A DNA stretch of 64,000 nt from Haliscomenobacter sp. (GTDB lineage Bacteria > Bacteroidota > Bacteroidia > Chitinophagales > Saprospiraceae), in assembly GCA_016707205.1 (NCBI GenBank), contig JADJHZ010000005.1:310001-374000 (forward strand), in the 5' to 3' direction. Position numbers and translations under genes: made by a program. Below are positions 1 to 9,165 of the stretch, one piece after another. The notes beneath the pieces were generated by a model that did not search any database, was not told the origin of the DNA, and worked only from the letters and a program-made list of their open reading frames with translations. How positions within the stretch are numbered: the stretch's first letter is position 1; each line of letters begins with the position of its first letter.

Positions 1-2
1 GC

Positions 3-386
3 GATGAGGCAAGGACGAGTTTTAACCAAGGAGAAATCATTTATTCGTTCTTCTCGCCTGTAATAGCCGACGGCAGGATGCTTTCTTTCGCCTACTTCAA
101 ACGGAAGTCTTTTCTTATTTCGGCGTACCAAAACGGCACTGAGGCGCAGGTATTTCGCGTGACCTATAACGATCTGGACGGAAACGAACTACCCGCGCTG
201 GTTCCCATAGGTTTTCTTCCTCCCCGGACCCTGGTCTACGAAATCGACGCTGCCGCCTTCCAGATGAAGGAAGATTCCATCCGCGCCCGCTTCCCCTTAC
301 GGAAACCTTTTCGCGACTTTGCCGCTACCGTCCACCCCGGAGATAATCCCGTCCTGATGCTGGTGGAATTGAAAGAGGCATTTTAG
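3..386 (+). CDS. Unknown protein, C-terminal part (5' end outside window)
   Basis: The reading frame is open from the window edge (first full codon at base 3) to a TAG at 384-386, giving 127 residues. An ATG at 78 is in frame, but coding-like sequence continues upstream of it (residues such as NQGEIIYSFFSPVIADGR), so the gene almost certainly starts outside the window. The visible part is a soluble, beta-rich sequence ending in VLMLVELKEAF. No signal peptide, membrane segment or catalytic motif is visible and I do not recognise the family. The next 500 bases hold no convincing gene. Confidence 0.55.
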   Translation, partial: DEARTSFNQGEIIYSFFSPVIADGRMLSFAYFKRKSFLISAYQNGTEAQVFRVTYNDLDGNELPALVPIGFLPPRTLVYEIDAAAFQMKEDSIRARFPLRKPFRDFAATVHPGDNPVLMLVELKEAF

Positions 387-500
387 GTTTTTTGATTGAA
401 CCCGACTGCTGATTTTATTGCGGCAAATCATGTTCCCCTTCCGGGCTAATCTTGTAGTATTTTTCATAACTAACGGCTTGTCCCTGAATTGCCCTCCGCA

Positions 501-650
501 GCCCGGAGCCCGTGGGAAACGCCGTTCCCGTTCGAAGAACGGGATCGCCTTATGGGATCAACCGCTTGGAATGCAGGTGAAACGCAACGATCGGTGTTCA
601 AAGCGGTTGAAGCCCATAGAGCGAAGGCGTTTCCCACGGAGCGGTAGGGC
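501..650. repeat. Nested foldback structure (possible structured RNA or mobile-repeat remnant)
   Basis: This lies in a 500-base non-coding stretch (387-886). An outer stem pairs CGTGGGAAACGCC (511-523) with its exact complement at 626-638, and the pairing extends imperfectly to 501 and 650. Inside are a perfect 7-bp hairpin with a 3-base loop (527-533/537-543) and a second long stem (551-567 with 601-618, one bulge). The layout is a three-way junction of about 150 bases. A weaker CGCCC/GGGCG stem with T-runs follows at 659-688. A 141-aa open frame crosses the element but looks non-coding. Whether this is an RNA or a MITE-like repeat cannot be decided from one copy. Confidence 0.5.
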
Positions 651-886
651 GAAGGAGCGCCCTTTTTTTGGTTCTTTTTTTGGGCGAGCAAAAAACAAAC
701 CAGGCCGGGGGCAAAACGGAAGAGGGACTGCGCCAGATAATGGTTTAGGAAAAAACACTACAAGACTAGCTTCCGGGGGGTTACGCGTCCTCGTCGCTCT
801 GGACGTTCACTTTTACGGGCATCCAGATATCTTCCACGTTTGACAAACGTCTCGTTCCTAAAATGCCCAGGAATGAGGCGTCCTCG

Positions 887-2626
887 TCACTTCACAACCC
901 TGCTAACTCTAGCCGTTTGCATCAGGAAAGACAACCCCATCACCAAGACACAACCAATAAGGTTGAGCCATAGGTAAGCGATTTTGACCACCACCAGCTT
1001 GCCCAGGAAGATGAACCCGAATTGGTTTTCGCCCATCACAAAAATAGCGATGACGCAGGCCTCGGCAATCAGGGCCCCGATAAACGCGGCCCTCCCCCCT
1101 ACCCGCTTCAGGAAAAAAGCGGTCAGGAAAACGCCCAGGATCACGCCATAAAACAGCGATCCGATAATGTTGACTGCCTGGATCAGGTTTTCAAACTGCT
1201 GGGCGACGACGGCAAACGTCAGCGCCACCCCGCCCCATAGGACGGTAAACCATTTGGACATGTGGAGGTAATGGCGGTCGGAGGCTTTTTTCACAAAGAT
1301 ACGGCGGTAAATATCGACTACCGTGGTGGTGGACAAGGCATTGAGTTCAGACGACGTCGACGACCAGGCAGCGGAAAAGATCATCGCCAGGAGCAGCCCC
1401 ACCACCCCGATCGGCATGAAGTTCAGCACATACGTAATGAATACATAGTCGGTATCTTTGGTGTTGGCCTCCTTGTCGTTCCTTGCAATCAATTCCCGGA
1501 TATCTGCCCGTAGCTGTTTGTCTTCCCCCTGCAAGGCAAGCACCCGGGTCTGGGCGGCGCCGGAGGCCTGAACGTCTCCGCTGCGCTCGGCGGCAATCAT
1601 CTCGCGGATGGCTTCCTGGCGCTGCGATTGCACCTGCTGAAGCTGCGTTTCCAGGCCCGCATACGCCGGGGCGTAGCTGCTTCGCTGTATCTGCTCCACA
1701 TTCGCCCGGTTGAAGTGGGCGGGCGCCGGGTTAAACTGGTAAAACACAAACACCAAAGCCCCTACGAACAGAATGACGAATTGCATCGGAATCTTCAGCA
1801 ACCCGTTGAACATCAGTCCCAGCCTGCTCTCTGTGAGCGATTTCCCGGAAAGGTAGCGGGACACCTGGGATTGGTCGGTACCGAAATACGATAAAAACAG
1901 AAACGTTCCCCCCAGCATCCCGGACCAGAAATTGTACCGGTTGGAAAGGTCGAATTTGAAATCCAGCACGTTGAGTTTGCCCATTTTGCCGGCCACCGTC
2001 AGGGTCTCGCCGAAGGTGAACTCCTTGGGCAGGTTGAGGATGATCAAAACGGAAGCGAGGACCAAGCCCAGCAAAATGACCACCATCTGCTGGGTTTGGG
2101 TCACGCTCACCGCTTTCGTCCCTCCGGAAACCGTATAGATGATCACGATGATCCCCATAAAAAAGATCGTCCAGTTCAGGGGCCAGCCCATGATTTGGGA
2201 AAGCACGATTGAAGGCGCCAGGATGGTCAGCCCGGCGGCAAACCCCCGTTGCAGCAAAAACAACGAAGCCGTGAGTACCCGGGTAGGCAAGCCAAACCGG
2301 GTCTCCAGGAACTCATACGCCGTGTACACGTTGAGCCGGTAATAATTCGGGATGACGAAAACGCTCAGGATGATCATCGCCAGGGGAAGTCCAAAATAGA
2401 ACTGTACAAACCCCATCCCGTCTTCGTAGGCTTGCCCGGGAGTAGACAAAAAGGTGATCGCGCTGGCTTGGGTCGCCATAATGGACAAACCGATCGACCA
2501 CCACTTGAGGTCGCGGTCGCCCAGCATATAACTTTGGGCGCTGTTCACGTGCCGCGTTTTCCAAATTCCGTATCCGGCAATACCCAGCAAGGTGGCCAGC
2601 ATAACCGTCCAGTCCAGTGCCTCCAT
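887..2626 (-). CDS. Sodium:solute symporter (SSS family)
   Basis: A 579-residue inner-membrane protein with about 13-14 hydrophobic segments. The N-terminal region YMLGDRDLKWWSIGLSIMA and the later YTVSGGTKAVSVTQ stretch are typical of SSS transporters, which couple Na+ entry to uptake of sugars, amino acids or sialic acids. Between two membrane blocks lies a polar, Gln-rich, probably coiled-coil insert (about residues 320-390), as seen in many Bacteroidota members. I chose the ATG at 2626 (MEALDWTVMLATLL) because the upstream in-frame residues read through the end of the preceding small gene. It is last in a leftward operon after a PIG-L deacetylase and a 46-aa membrane peptide, so a deacylated sugar or glycoconjugate is a plausible substrate; this is inference. 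Confidence 0.88.
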   Translation of the reverse strand: MEALDWTVMLATLLGIAGYGIWKTRHVNSAQSYMLGDRDLKWWSIGLSIMATQASAITFLSTPGQAYEDGMGFVQFYFGLPLAMIILSVFVIPNYYRLNVYTAYEFLETRFGLPTRVLTASLFLLQRGFAAGLTILAPSIVLSQIMGWPLNWTIFFMGIIVIIYTVSGGTKAVSVTQTQQMVVILLGLVLASVLIILNLPKEFTFGETLTVAGKMGKLNVLDFKFDLSNRYNFWSGMLGGTFLFLSYFGTDQSQVSRYLSGKSLTESRLGLMFNGLLKIPMQFVILFVGALVFVFYQFNPAPAHFNRANVEQIQRSSYAPAYAGLETQLQQVQSQRQEAIREMIAAERSGDVQASGAAQTRVLALQGEDKQLRADIRELIARNDKEANTKDTDYVFITYVLNFMPIGVVGLLLAMIFSAAWSSTSSELNALSTTTVVDIYRRIFVKKASDRHYLHMSKWFTVLWGGVALTFAVVAQQFENLIQAVNIIGSLFYGVILGVFLTAFFLKRVGGRAAFIGALIAEACVIAIFVMGENQFGFIFLGKLVVVKIAYLWLNLIGCVLVMGLSFLMQTARVSRVVK

Positions 2627-2655
2627 GAGCGATTCTCTTTTTAGCGGCCCTGCCC

Positions 2656-2796
2656 TCAGGAAAACGACCGCATAAACCAATAAAATCCCAGGAGCAGCAT
2701 CGCCTGGAAAACCAACAGAAAAAGGTATACCTTATTCCAGGTACCAAGTACGGGAGGGCCTTCCCCGGCCGTAGTCATGTCGTTGTTCGTCGTCAT
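2656..2796 (-). CDS. Small single-pass membrane protein (46 aa) next to symporter
   Basis: ATG at 2796, TGA at 2656-2658. The peptide begins MTTNNDMTTAGEGPPVLGTW and continues with one strongly hydrophobic helix (VYLFLLVFQAMLLLGFYWF), ending MRSFS. The start codon lies 4 bases after the stop of the upstream PIG-L gene, and the symporter start follows 29 bases after its stop, so the three genes are tightly packed. A short one-helix protein directly before an SSS transporter is a recurrent arrangement in Bacteroidota and suggests an accessory subunit or assembly partner; function is unknown. Confidence 0.7.
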   Translation of the reverse strand: MTTNNDMTTAGEGPPVLGTWNKVYLFLLVFQAMLLLGFYWFMRSFS

Positions 2797-2799
2797 CGA

Positions 2800-4611
2800 T
2801 CAGGGTTTGGGCGCTTTACCAATGGAAATCAGGTTGGCAAAAAGGCGGAAAGCGCCGGGAACGCCCGAGGGCAGCTCGCGGAAAAAGGACAATCCGGTAT
2901 AGACGAAATGCCCTTCCCCGTATTTCGCCACCAGCAAGGCTCCGTCTTTCGGCGTTTCTCCCTGGTCGTTGCAGGAAAGCAGGGCTTCGTAATTCTTGTC
3001 CCATTGATCCGGGAAATAGAGTCCGCGCTCCTGTACCCAGCCTTCGAAATCCGCAGGCGTGATTTTATTTGGAAAATTCAACGCCGGATGCCCGGGCTGA
3101 AGCAATCGCATCTCGGCGTCTTCTTCCGTCACGCGGTCGCGGGAGATCCGGAACGGATAGGGTCCCATTTCCGCTACCGGTACGCGGAGTTCGGAGTTGG
3201 TATTGTACTGAATGAGGAGCGTGCCCCCATTTTTAACGTACTCCAGCAACTGGCTTTGCCGGAACTGGAGGTCGTCGTTCGTATTGTACGCGCGGACGCC
3301 GGTCACGACGGCATCGAACTGCCGAAGGTTATCGGCATTCAGCTCGTTGCCCCGAAGCATCGTCACTTCGTAACCGATGGCGCGCAGGTTGTCGGGCACA
3401 TCATCTCCTGCCCCGGCGATATACCCTACTTTGGTTCCCTCTTTGCGCAAATCGAGGCGCACCGCCCGGCTGTGGGCATCGGCGAACACAGTCTGGACCG
3501 GGATGTGGTCGTATTTAACCTGAACCAGCGCCTGGTGGTATTCCTTGCCTTCTACGGCAGCATAAGGAGTAAGCATGCCGTCGCTGGGCCCGGCGGAAGG
3601 AGTCACGGTAAACGACAGTTGGACCTCCTCGCCTTTTCGCTTAATCTGGAACGGAACTTGAAGCGGTTCCACCTTCCACCCCTGAGGAGCCTCCAGACGT
3701 ACATTACCCGAAACGGCCTGCTTTCCGGCCTTGACGGAAACCTGCACCTTTTGCGAAGCGGCACTGGCAAAAATGTAGACCTTTCGGTCGAGCTGGGCGT
3801 AGACCGGCGGGGTGATCTCAAACGGCTGGTAAACTTCTCCTCTTACAGGGTCGGTGTCCTTGTACGCTACCTCGCTTTCAAACGTTATGGGAACTCCGGC
3901 GATGGAATACCGGAACTGCGCTTTGAGCTGTCGAGGCGTTTCGGGCAGCCCCCGGAGGACTTGATCGCTAACGGTGTAAAGGCCTATCGGATGGTGTTCC
4001 CGAAGCCAATAGGGATCGCTCAACGGCATGTCTTTGGGCAGCGCGGAGCGGGCGCTCCAGTTGACGCGCTGGTTGACCTTCAGGGTCAGGGCGAAGGCCG
4101 TGTCGGCGCTCAGCGAAGTGAATCCCACGTTTTCCAGAACGATGGGCGCACCTAGGCGTTGGATGACCTCCACTCGGAAGGCAATGGATTCGCCGGGGGT
4201 TGCGCTGGGTTCTGTGGCCAGGGCTTCGTGGAATAAGCCGAGACAAGCCTGGATCACATTTTTGATTTCCACCAGCTTAACCCGTTTCCAATACCCGTCC
4301 GGCAGTTGTTCCATAGATCGGAAGGCTTGCATCAATTGGGGCACGCTGGCCTCCGGATGATTGGGATCGAACCCTGCCTCCACTTTGGCGAGCAGGGCGC
4401 CGATGGGCGCGCCTCCGGGTACCCGGCTCCAGGTGGTGTTAATTCCTTCAAACAGGTTGGATTTTTCTTTAGGCATTTCGCCTTTCAGCAACTCCAGGTA
4501 TTCGGGCTCGGATCCCCGAACGCCTGCCGAGCCAAACCCCTGGCATTTGTGCATGCTGCGGCTTTCGGCAGCGATCTCCGTATTGGATTTGCCCAGCGCA
4601 GGATAATACAC
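2800..4611 (-). CDS. PIG-L family deacetylase, C-terminal fragment (frame-disrupted)
   Basis: This continues the protein begun in 4620-5327. PIG-L proteins of this Bacteroidota type are about 800-850 aa, and the two parts together give about 840. The conserved reading actually extends further upstream (DKSNLAQVDAGVYYPALGK), well before the GTG at 4611, and meets the N-terminal part near 4645-4655. One base appears to be missing there (restoring a G would give FEKADKSN). This part has no metal ligands. It carries the family's IAAESRSMHKCQGFGSAG block and then beta-rich and Rossmann-like regions (LRAIGYEVTMLRGNELNADN). The gene product would be non-functional if the frameshift is real. Confidence 0.8.
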   Translation of the reverse strand: MYYPALGKSNTEIAAESRSMHKCQGFGSAGVRGSEPEYLELLKGEMPKEKSNLFEGINTTWSRVPGGAPIGALLAKVEAGFDPNHPEASVPQLMQAFRSMEQLPDGYWKRVKLVEIKNVIQACLGLFHEALATEPSATPGESIAFRVEVIQRLGAPIVLENVGFTSLSADTAFALTLKVNQRVNWSARSALPKDMPLSDPYWLREHHPIGLYTVSDQVLRGLPETPRQLKAQFRYSIAGVPITFESEVAYKDTDPVRGEVYQPFEITPPVYAQLDRKVYIFASAASQKVQVSVKAGKQAVSGNVRLEAPQGWKVEPLQVPFQIKRKGEEVQLSFTVTPSAGPSDGMLTPYAAVEGKEYHQALVQVKYDHIPVQTVFADAHSRAVRLDLRKEGTKVGYIAGAGDDVPDNLRAIGYEVTMLRGNELNADNLRQFDAVVTGVRAYNTNDDLQFRQSQLLEYVKNGGTLLIQYNTNSELRVPVAEMGPYPFRISRDRVTEEDAEMRLLQPGHPALNFPNKITPADFEGWVQERGLYFPDQWDKNYEALLSCNDQGETPKDGALLVAKYGEGHFVYTGLSFFRELPSGVPGAFRLFANLISIGKAPKP

Positions 4612-4619
4612 CCCGGCGT

Positions 4620-5327
4620 CTACCTGTGCCAGATTGGACTTATCAGCTTTTCAAAAGCCTCCCTGCTTCCGTAGAAGAACGAAGACGTGTTGAAAAACAC
4701 CCGTTTTGGCTGCCAAACCGGCGCATGAGCCAATTGGTCCGGGTAGGCTTTGGGATTAATAGCCAGGTCGTGGGCTTCGAGGGTAAGCACGGCCGAAGCC
4801 GTATGGTGCCCGTGCGTGCGGCCCGGGGTGCGGTGATCAAAGCGGTTGATGACGATATCCGGCTGCCATGTCCGGATGGCCCAGACCACGTCCGACAATA
4901 CGGCGTCTTTGTTCCAGATGCGGAAGGTCTCGTCGGGGTTTTTGGAGAACCCGAAGTCGTTGGCGCGGGAAAAGAGCTGGTTCCCCCCGTCAATCCGGCG
5001 GGCAGCGAGGAGTTCCTGGGTTCGGATCAGGCCCAGCAGCTCTTCGATCTCTGGTCCGATGAGGTTTTGGCCGCCATCGCCCCTGGTAAGGGAAAGGTAG
5101 GCGGTGTTGGCTTTGACTTCATTGGCCAGATAGGAGATCAGACGGGTGTTTTCGTCGTCCGGGTGCGCAGCAACGTATAAGGCCGAGCCCAGGAAGTTCA
5201 GTTTTTTGATGGCTTCATGGATCTCTGCGGAAGTCCGCCGTTTGGGGGATTGCGCCTGAACCAGGAAAGAAGGAAAGAAGACAACGGCTATAATGAACCA
5301 TACCTTACGAAAACGCATCATCATCAT
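4620..5327 (-). CDS. PIG-L family deacetylase, N-terminal catalytic fragment
   Basis: The catalytic part of a GlcNAc-PI/LmbE-type zinc-dependent N-deacetylase. A signal peptide (residues 5-26, VWFIIAVVFFPSFLVQAQ) directs it out of the cytoplasm. The metal and active-site motif AHPDDE is at residues 54-59 and the second zinc motif HGHH at 172-175, so the catalytic centre is complete in this fragment. The fragment ends prematurely (ISPIWHR then stop) because of the single-base disruption near 4650. The start is in a run of four ATG codons; any could be used. A promoter with good -7 and -33 elements lies 40-70 bases upstream. It probably acts on N-acetylated sugars linked to the symporter downstream. 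Confidence 0.85.
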   Translation of the reverse strand: MMMMRFRKVWFIIAVVFFPSFLVQAQSPKRRTSAEIHEAIKKLNFLGSALYVAAHPDDENTRLISYLANEVKANTAYLSLTRGDGGQNLIGPEIEELLGLIRTQELLAARRIDGGNQLFSRANDFGFSKNPDETFRIWNKDAVLSDVVWAIRTWQPDIVINRFDHRTPGRTHGHHTASAVLTLEAHDLAINPKAYPDQLAHAPVWQPKRVFFNTSSFFYGSREAFEKLISPIWHR

Positions 5328-5366
5328 TTTGTTTGGCGATTTGGAATGATTTCAAGGGATTGAAGG

Positions 5367-5398
5367 CAAATATAGGAAGGAATCCGGAAGCGGTGCAA
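5367..5398 (-). promoter_or_regulatory. Bacteroidota-type promoter for the PIG-L operon
   Basis: On the minus strand, -7 element TATATTTG (5374-5367, perfect TAnnTTTG) and a -33 TTG (5398-5396) are separated by 21 bases. Predicted transcript start is near 5360, about 30 bases before the PIG-L start. Confidence 0.6.
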
Positions 5399-5523
5399 GA
5401 ATTTGCTACCGGGCGGGGCGCTTCTGGGGGAAAGAATGTGGATAAATTTAACGTCCCCGAATAGAAAGAAGCGGGGGGGTTGTTTATTTTCGACCCCGTA
5501 TTAAGTCACCAGGATTTGTTGTC

Positions 5524-7968
5524 ATGAAGTTATCAAGATATGTTTGCGTGCATGGGCATTTTTATCAACCCCCCAGAGAGAACGCCTGGCTGGAGGTGAT
5601 CGAAACCCAGGATTCCGCATCGCCCTTTCACGACTGGAACGACCGCATCAACTTCGAATGCTATGCCCCTAACACGGCGGCGCGGATTTTAGGCGAAGGG
5701 GAGCGCATAGTGGATATCATCAATAATTACGAGCGGATCAGCTTCAACTTTGGTCCGACGCTCCTTTCCTGGCTGGAATATGCCGATCCGGCCTCCTACC
5801 GGGCGATCCAGGAAGCCGATCGCAAAAGTATGGAGCGGTTTGGGGGACATGGCTCCGCCATGGCCCAGGTGTACAACCACCTGATTATGCCTTTGGCCAA
5901 CTTTCGGGATAAGGAAACCCAGGTTATTTGGGGCATCCGGGATTTTGAGCGCCGGTTTGGCCGGAAGCCGGAAGGCATGTGGCTGGCCGAAACCGCCGTC
6001 GATACCGAAACGCTGGAAGTACTCGCCGCCCAGGGCATTCAATTTACCGTCCTCGCGCCCAGGCAGGCCAAGTCGGTCAAAGCGCCCGGGGAGACCAACT
6101 GGCAATACGTCTCTACCGAAACCATAGACACCCGTAGACCGTATCGCTGCCTGCTTCCCTCCGGAAAATCCATTGCGCTGTTTTTTTACGATGGGGATAT
6201 TTCCCAGGGCGTAGCATTCAGCGGCCTGCTCAACGACGGCGCCCGGTTTGCCTCCGCGCTGATCGGCGCATTCGACGAGAGCGCATCGCCTCAGCTAGTT
6301 CACATCGCTACCGATGGCGAGAGCTATGGCCACCATCACCGTTTCGGGGAAATGGCGCTTGCCGCTTGTCTCCAGCACCTGGAAGACCTGCCCGGAGTAA
6401 CCCTTACGAACTACAGCCAGTACTTGAGCCTGTTTCCGCCAGAGTGGGAAGCCCAGGTGCACGACAACAGTTCCTGGAGTTGCGTACATGGGGTGGAACG
6501 CTGGAGAGCAAACTGCGGGTGCAACTCCGGAGGGCGGCCCGGATGGACCCAGGAGTGGAGGAAGCCCCTGCGGGAATTACTCAACTGGCTCCGCGACCAG
6601 CTCATCCCTCTTTATGAGCGGCAAACCCAGCGGTTGCTGAAAGACCCCTGGGCGGCCCGAAACGATTATATAGAGGTGCTGCTCTACCGTTCAGAAGAAA
6701 CCATCGAAGCGTTTTGGGCCAGGCACGCCCGCCTGAAACTCAAGGAAGAAGAGCAGGTAGCGATTCTCCGCCTCCTGGAGATGCAGCGCAACGCCATGCT
6801 GATGTTTACCAGTTGCGGATGGTTTTTTGACGAAATCTCCGGGATGGAAACCGATCAGATCCTGCAATACGCCAACCGGGCTATCCATTATGCCGAGCAA
6901 GTAGCCGGTATCCGGCTCCATAATCTGTTCCTCCAACGCCTGGAACAAATTCCCAGCAACGTCTACGCCGATGGTTCGGTAAGTTACCGGCAAAACGTCA
7001 TGAGCGCGCGCGCCGATCTGGTGCGGGTTGGCATGCACTACGCGGCGTCCTCCCTGTTTGAGGAATACCCCGAGAAGCTGGCGATCTTCAATTACTTCGC
7101 CGATAGCGAAGTCTTTCACCGCAATGAGGCCGGTATTCAGCGACTAGCCATCGGTCGTACCCGCGTGACCTCCCGGGTTACCCATTCCGAAAAGTTGTTC
7201 AGCTTCGCTGTCCTCTACCTGGGACAGCTCAACTTCCTGGGGCATATTTCGGTCAATATGACCCGAAGCGCCTTTGACGATATGGCCAGCGACCTGATCG
7301 AGGACTTCAAGAAAAGCGACTTGGGAAAAGTCGTCGAGCATCTGGAAACCCATTTCGGGGAAGAACGCTTCTCCTTCCGGGAGTTGTTCCGGGATGAAAA
7401 ACGGAAAATTTTCCGGCATATTGGCGCGAAAAGCTCCCGGCTGATCGATACCGCCTACCGGGAGATCTACGAAGACAGCTACCAGCTCATGACGATTATC
7501 CAGCTCAATAGCCTTCCGCTTCCGGAAGCGTTCCAGAACGCCGCTCAGCACATTCTGAACCAGGATATGGTTCATTTTTTCTCCAACGGCAACCTGAATA
7601 TCCGGGAGCTGAAACGCCTGGCCAGCGAATTCAAAAAATGGGGGGTTACCCTGACTAATGCACCCAGCTTGCAATTGACCGCCAGCGAACGCATCTACTC
7701 GGAAATCCAACGCATCGAAAAAGATCCGGAAGAACGCCTGGAACGCCTGCTCAACCTCAACCAGGTATTGAACCTCCTGGACGATATGGCGATCGCAATC
7801 AACTTCTGGAAAAGCCAGAACCTGTACTTCTCCCTGATTCAGGACGGCTCGTTTGGAAAAGAAGGCCTAGACAGCGCTCTTGCCGTCGCTCTTGCCGAAC
7901 TAGGAACCTTGCTTGGGTTTCGCGCCGGCATAAGCAGCGAAAAAAGGCCGGGCCCGGGACCGGGTTAA
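5524..7968 (+). CDS. Glycoside hydrolase family 57 protein with DUF3536 domain
   Basis: An 814-residue cytoplasmic protein with no signal peptide. The GH57 beta/alpha barrel starts at once with HGHFYQPP (residues 10-17). The expected nucleophile glutamate is in GMWLAETAVD (E156), and the acid/base aspartate in ATDGESYGHH (D264). A DUF3536 helical region fills the C-terminal half. GH57 enzymes are retaining alpha-glucan hydrolases or transferases, so a role in glycogen or maltodextrin metabolism is likely; the exact substrate is unknown. The ATG at 5524 directly precedes the conserved fold and fits the family. The gene stands alone between divergent and convergent neighbours. Confidence 0.88.
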   Translation: MKLSRYVCVHGHFYQPPRENAWLEVIETQDSASPFHDWNDRINFECYAPNTAARILGEGERIVDIINNYERISFNFGPTLLSWLEYADPASYRAIQEADRKSMERFGGHGSAMAQVYNHLIMPLANFRDKETQVIWGIRDFERRFGRKPEGMWLAETAVDTETLEVLAAQGIQFTVLAPRQAKSVKAPGETNWQYVSTETIDTRRPYRCLLPSGKSIALFFYDGDISQGVAFSGLLNDGARFASALIGAFDESASPQLVHIATDGESYGHHHRFGEMALAACLQHLEDLPGVTLTNYSQYLSLFPPEWEAQVHDNSSWSCVHGVERWRANCGCNSGGRPGWTQEWRKPLRELLNWLRDQLIPLYERQTQRLLKDPWAARNDYIEVLLYRSEETIEAFWARHARLKLKEEEQVAILRLLEMQRNAMLMFTSCGWFFDEISGMETDQILQYANRAIHYAEQVAGIRLHNLFLQRLEQIPSNVYADGSVSYRQNVMSARADLVRVGMHYAASSLFEEYPEKLAIFNYFADSEVFHRNEAGIQRLAIGRTRVTSRVTHSEKLFSFAVLYLGQLNFLGHISVNMTRSAFDDMASDLIEDFKKSDLGKVVEHLETHFGEERFSFRELFRDEKRKIFRHIGAKSSRLIDTAYREIYEDSYQLMTIIQLNSLPLPEAFQNAAQHILNQDMVHFFSNGNLNIRELKRLASEFKKWGVTLTNAPSLQLTASERIYSEIQRIEKDPEERLERLLNLNQVLNLLDDMAIAINFWKSQNLYFSLIQDGSFGKEGLDSALAVALAELGTLLGFRAGISSEKRPGPGPG

Positions 7969-7973
7969 AAAAG

Positions 7974-8000
7974 AAGCCGGAACTCATGCAGCCCCGGCTT
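7974..8000 (-). terminator. Rho-independent terminator of the LpxH-like gene
   Basis: Stem AAGCCGG (7974-7980) pairs with CCGGCTT (7994-8000). Read on the minus strand it is followed by TTCTTTTTT, placing it 47 bases after the stop of the phosphoesterase gene. It may also stop the convergent GH57 transcript, though the plus-strand T-run is weak. Confidence 0.65.
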
Positions 8001-8046
8001 TCTCACAAAATGAAGGTTATTGAAGGAAAATGGATAAAGGATGGTT

Positions 8047-8937
8047 TTAAGGATGGGATAGAGGCTCCTCGCTATCGGTGTGCCGTTGGACGATATGGCT
8101 GAAGATATCGCGGGTATCTGTAAGCAGGCTGAGATCGGTTTCGTCGTCTTCCTGTTGTAGTTCAGGAACCCGGAGTTTAGGGTTTACGTATTCATAATCT
8201 GCTTCGTCGTATTCGTAAATGGACCAGCGCCCCCACTTGTATTCGAGGGCCGTCAGGTTCTCTATCCAATCCCCCGAGTTGAGGTAGGTCACTTTCTTGT
8301 CTTTAGTCTCCACCGTGCGCATTTGAGGCCGGTGGATATGGCCGCACACCACATAATCATACCCTTGCTCCCCGGCCAGGCGAATGGCGGTATCCTCGAA
8401 ATCGCTTACGAATTTCACCGCTTCCTTCACGCTCTGCTTGACCTTTTGCGCGATCGACAAGCGGGACATCCCCAGGGAAGTCCGGATATGATTGATCCAC
8501 CGGTTGACCAGGATCAGGTAGTCGTAACTTTTACCCCCCAACTTGGAAATCCAGGGCGAATATTTTATGAACATATCAAAAATATCCCCATGAAAAACCC
8601 AATACGAGCGCCCCTTTAACTGAAGCACCAGTTTATCCCGCAGGTGGATGTTCCCGGAAGCGAATTCCGTATAGCGCCGGAGCGCGTCGTCGTGGTTGCC
8701 GGTGATGTAATAGACTTTCGTCCCTTTGGAAGCCATTTTGAGAATCCGTTGAATGACCTGCATGTGCTCCCTGGGGAAATAGCGTTTGCGGAACTGCCAA
8801 ATATCGATGAAGTCTCCGTTCAAAATAAGCGTTCCTACTTTGATACTTCCCAGATAATTCAACAACTCCTTGGCGTGGCAGCCGTACGTTCCTAAATGAA
8901 CATCAGAAATGATGACAATCTCCAGTTCTCTTTTCAT
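8047..8937 (-). CDS. LpxH-like metallophosphoesterase (UDP-2,3-diacylglucosamine diphosphatase family)
   Basis: A 296-residue calcineurin-type phosphoesterase with all metal-binding blocks: SDVHLG (residues 11-16), NGDFID (40-45), GNHDD (80-84), HGD and CGHIHRP near residue 200. Proteins of this layout in Bacteroidota are usually called LpxH-like and are thought to cleave UDP-2,3-diacylglucosamine in lipid A synthesis, but the family also includes other phosphatases, so the substrate is inferred. It extends about 40 residues past the fold with an acidic tail. No signal peptide is present, so it acts in the cytoplasm or at the inner face of the membrane. Confidence 0.78.
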   Translation of the reverse strand: MKRELEIVIISDVHLGTYGCHAKELLNYLGSIKVGTLILNGDFIDIWQFRKRYFPREHMQVIQRILKMASKGTKVYYITGNHDDALRRYTEFASGNIHLRDKLVLQLKGRSYWVFHGDIFDMFIKYSPWISKLGGKSYDYLILVNRWINHIRTSLGMSRLSIAQKVKQSVKEAVKFVSDFEDTAIRLAGEQGYDYVVCGHIHRPQMRTVETKDKKVTYLNSGDWIENLTALEYKWGRWSIYEYDEADYEYVNPKLRVPELQQEDDETDLSLLTDTRDIFSHIVQRHTDSEEPLSHP

Positions 8938-9040
8938 GATTTGTCCTGACCGGTATATTGGATTTACCTTGGGGACAAAATTCCCGCTTAAATGTAAACT
9001 GGAAGTAAAACATTAATTATTAAATGATTAAGAATTGGGC

Positions 9041-9157
9041 ACGTTGTCAAAAGGCGATTATATGCCAAACAGCGTTGAGGCCTCCCCCTAACCCCCTCCG
9101 AAAGAGGGAACAAGAGCGAAGACAGTCTTTCCCGTTTGGTTTCTAAGTTGACAATGT
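9041..9157. repeat. Possible foldback repeat with short inverted ends
   Basis: ACGTTGTCAA (9041-9050) and TTGACAATGT (9148-9157) are inverted copies differing at one base. Just inside are CCAAAC and GTTTGG. The interior holds CCCCCTAACCCCCTCCG followed by AAAGAGGG, a low-complexity motif I associate with dispersed Bacteroidota repeats. It lies in the gap between the phosphoesterase gene and the lipoprotein gene. Confidence 0.3.
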
Positions 9158-9165
9158 ATTCGTGT

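Noticed and set aside
418..843. 141-aa open frame on the plus strand (and antisense frames 470-758)
   Set aside because: It crosses the foldback structure, is rich in Arg/Lys/Gly without any recognisable pattern, and overlaps structured non-coding sequence.
2908..4155. 415-aa open frame opposite the PIG-L gene
   Set aside because: It is antisense to clearly conserved coding sequence. Long opposite frames are common in this GC-rich genome.
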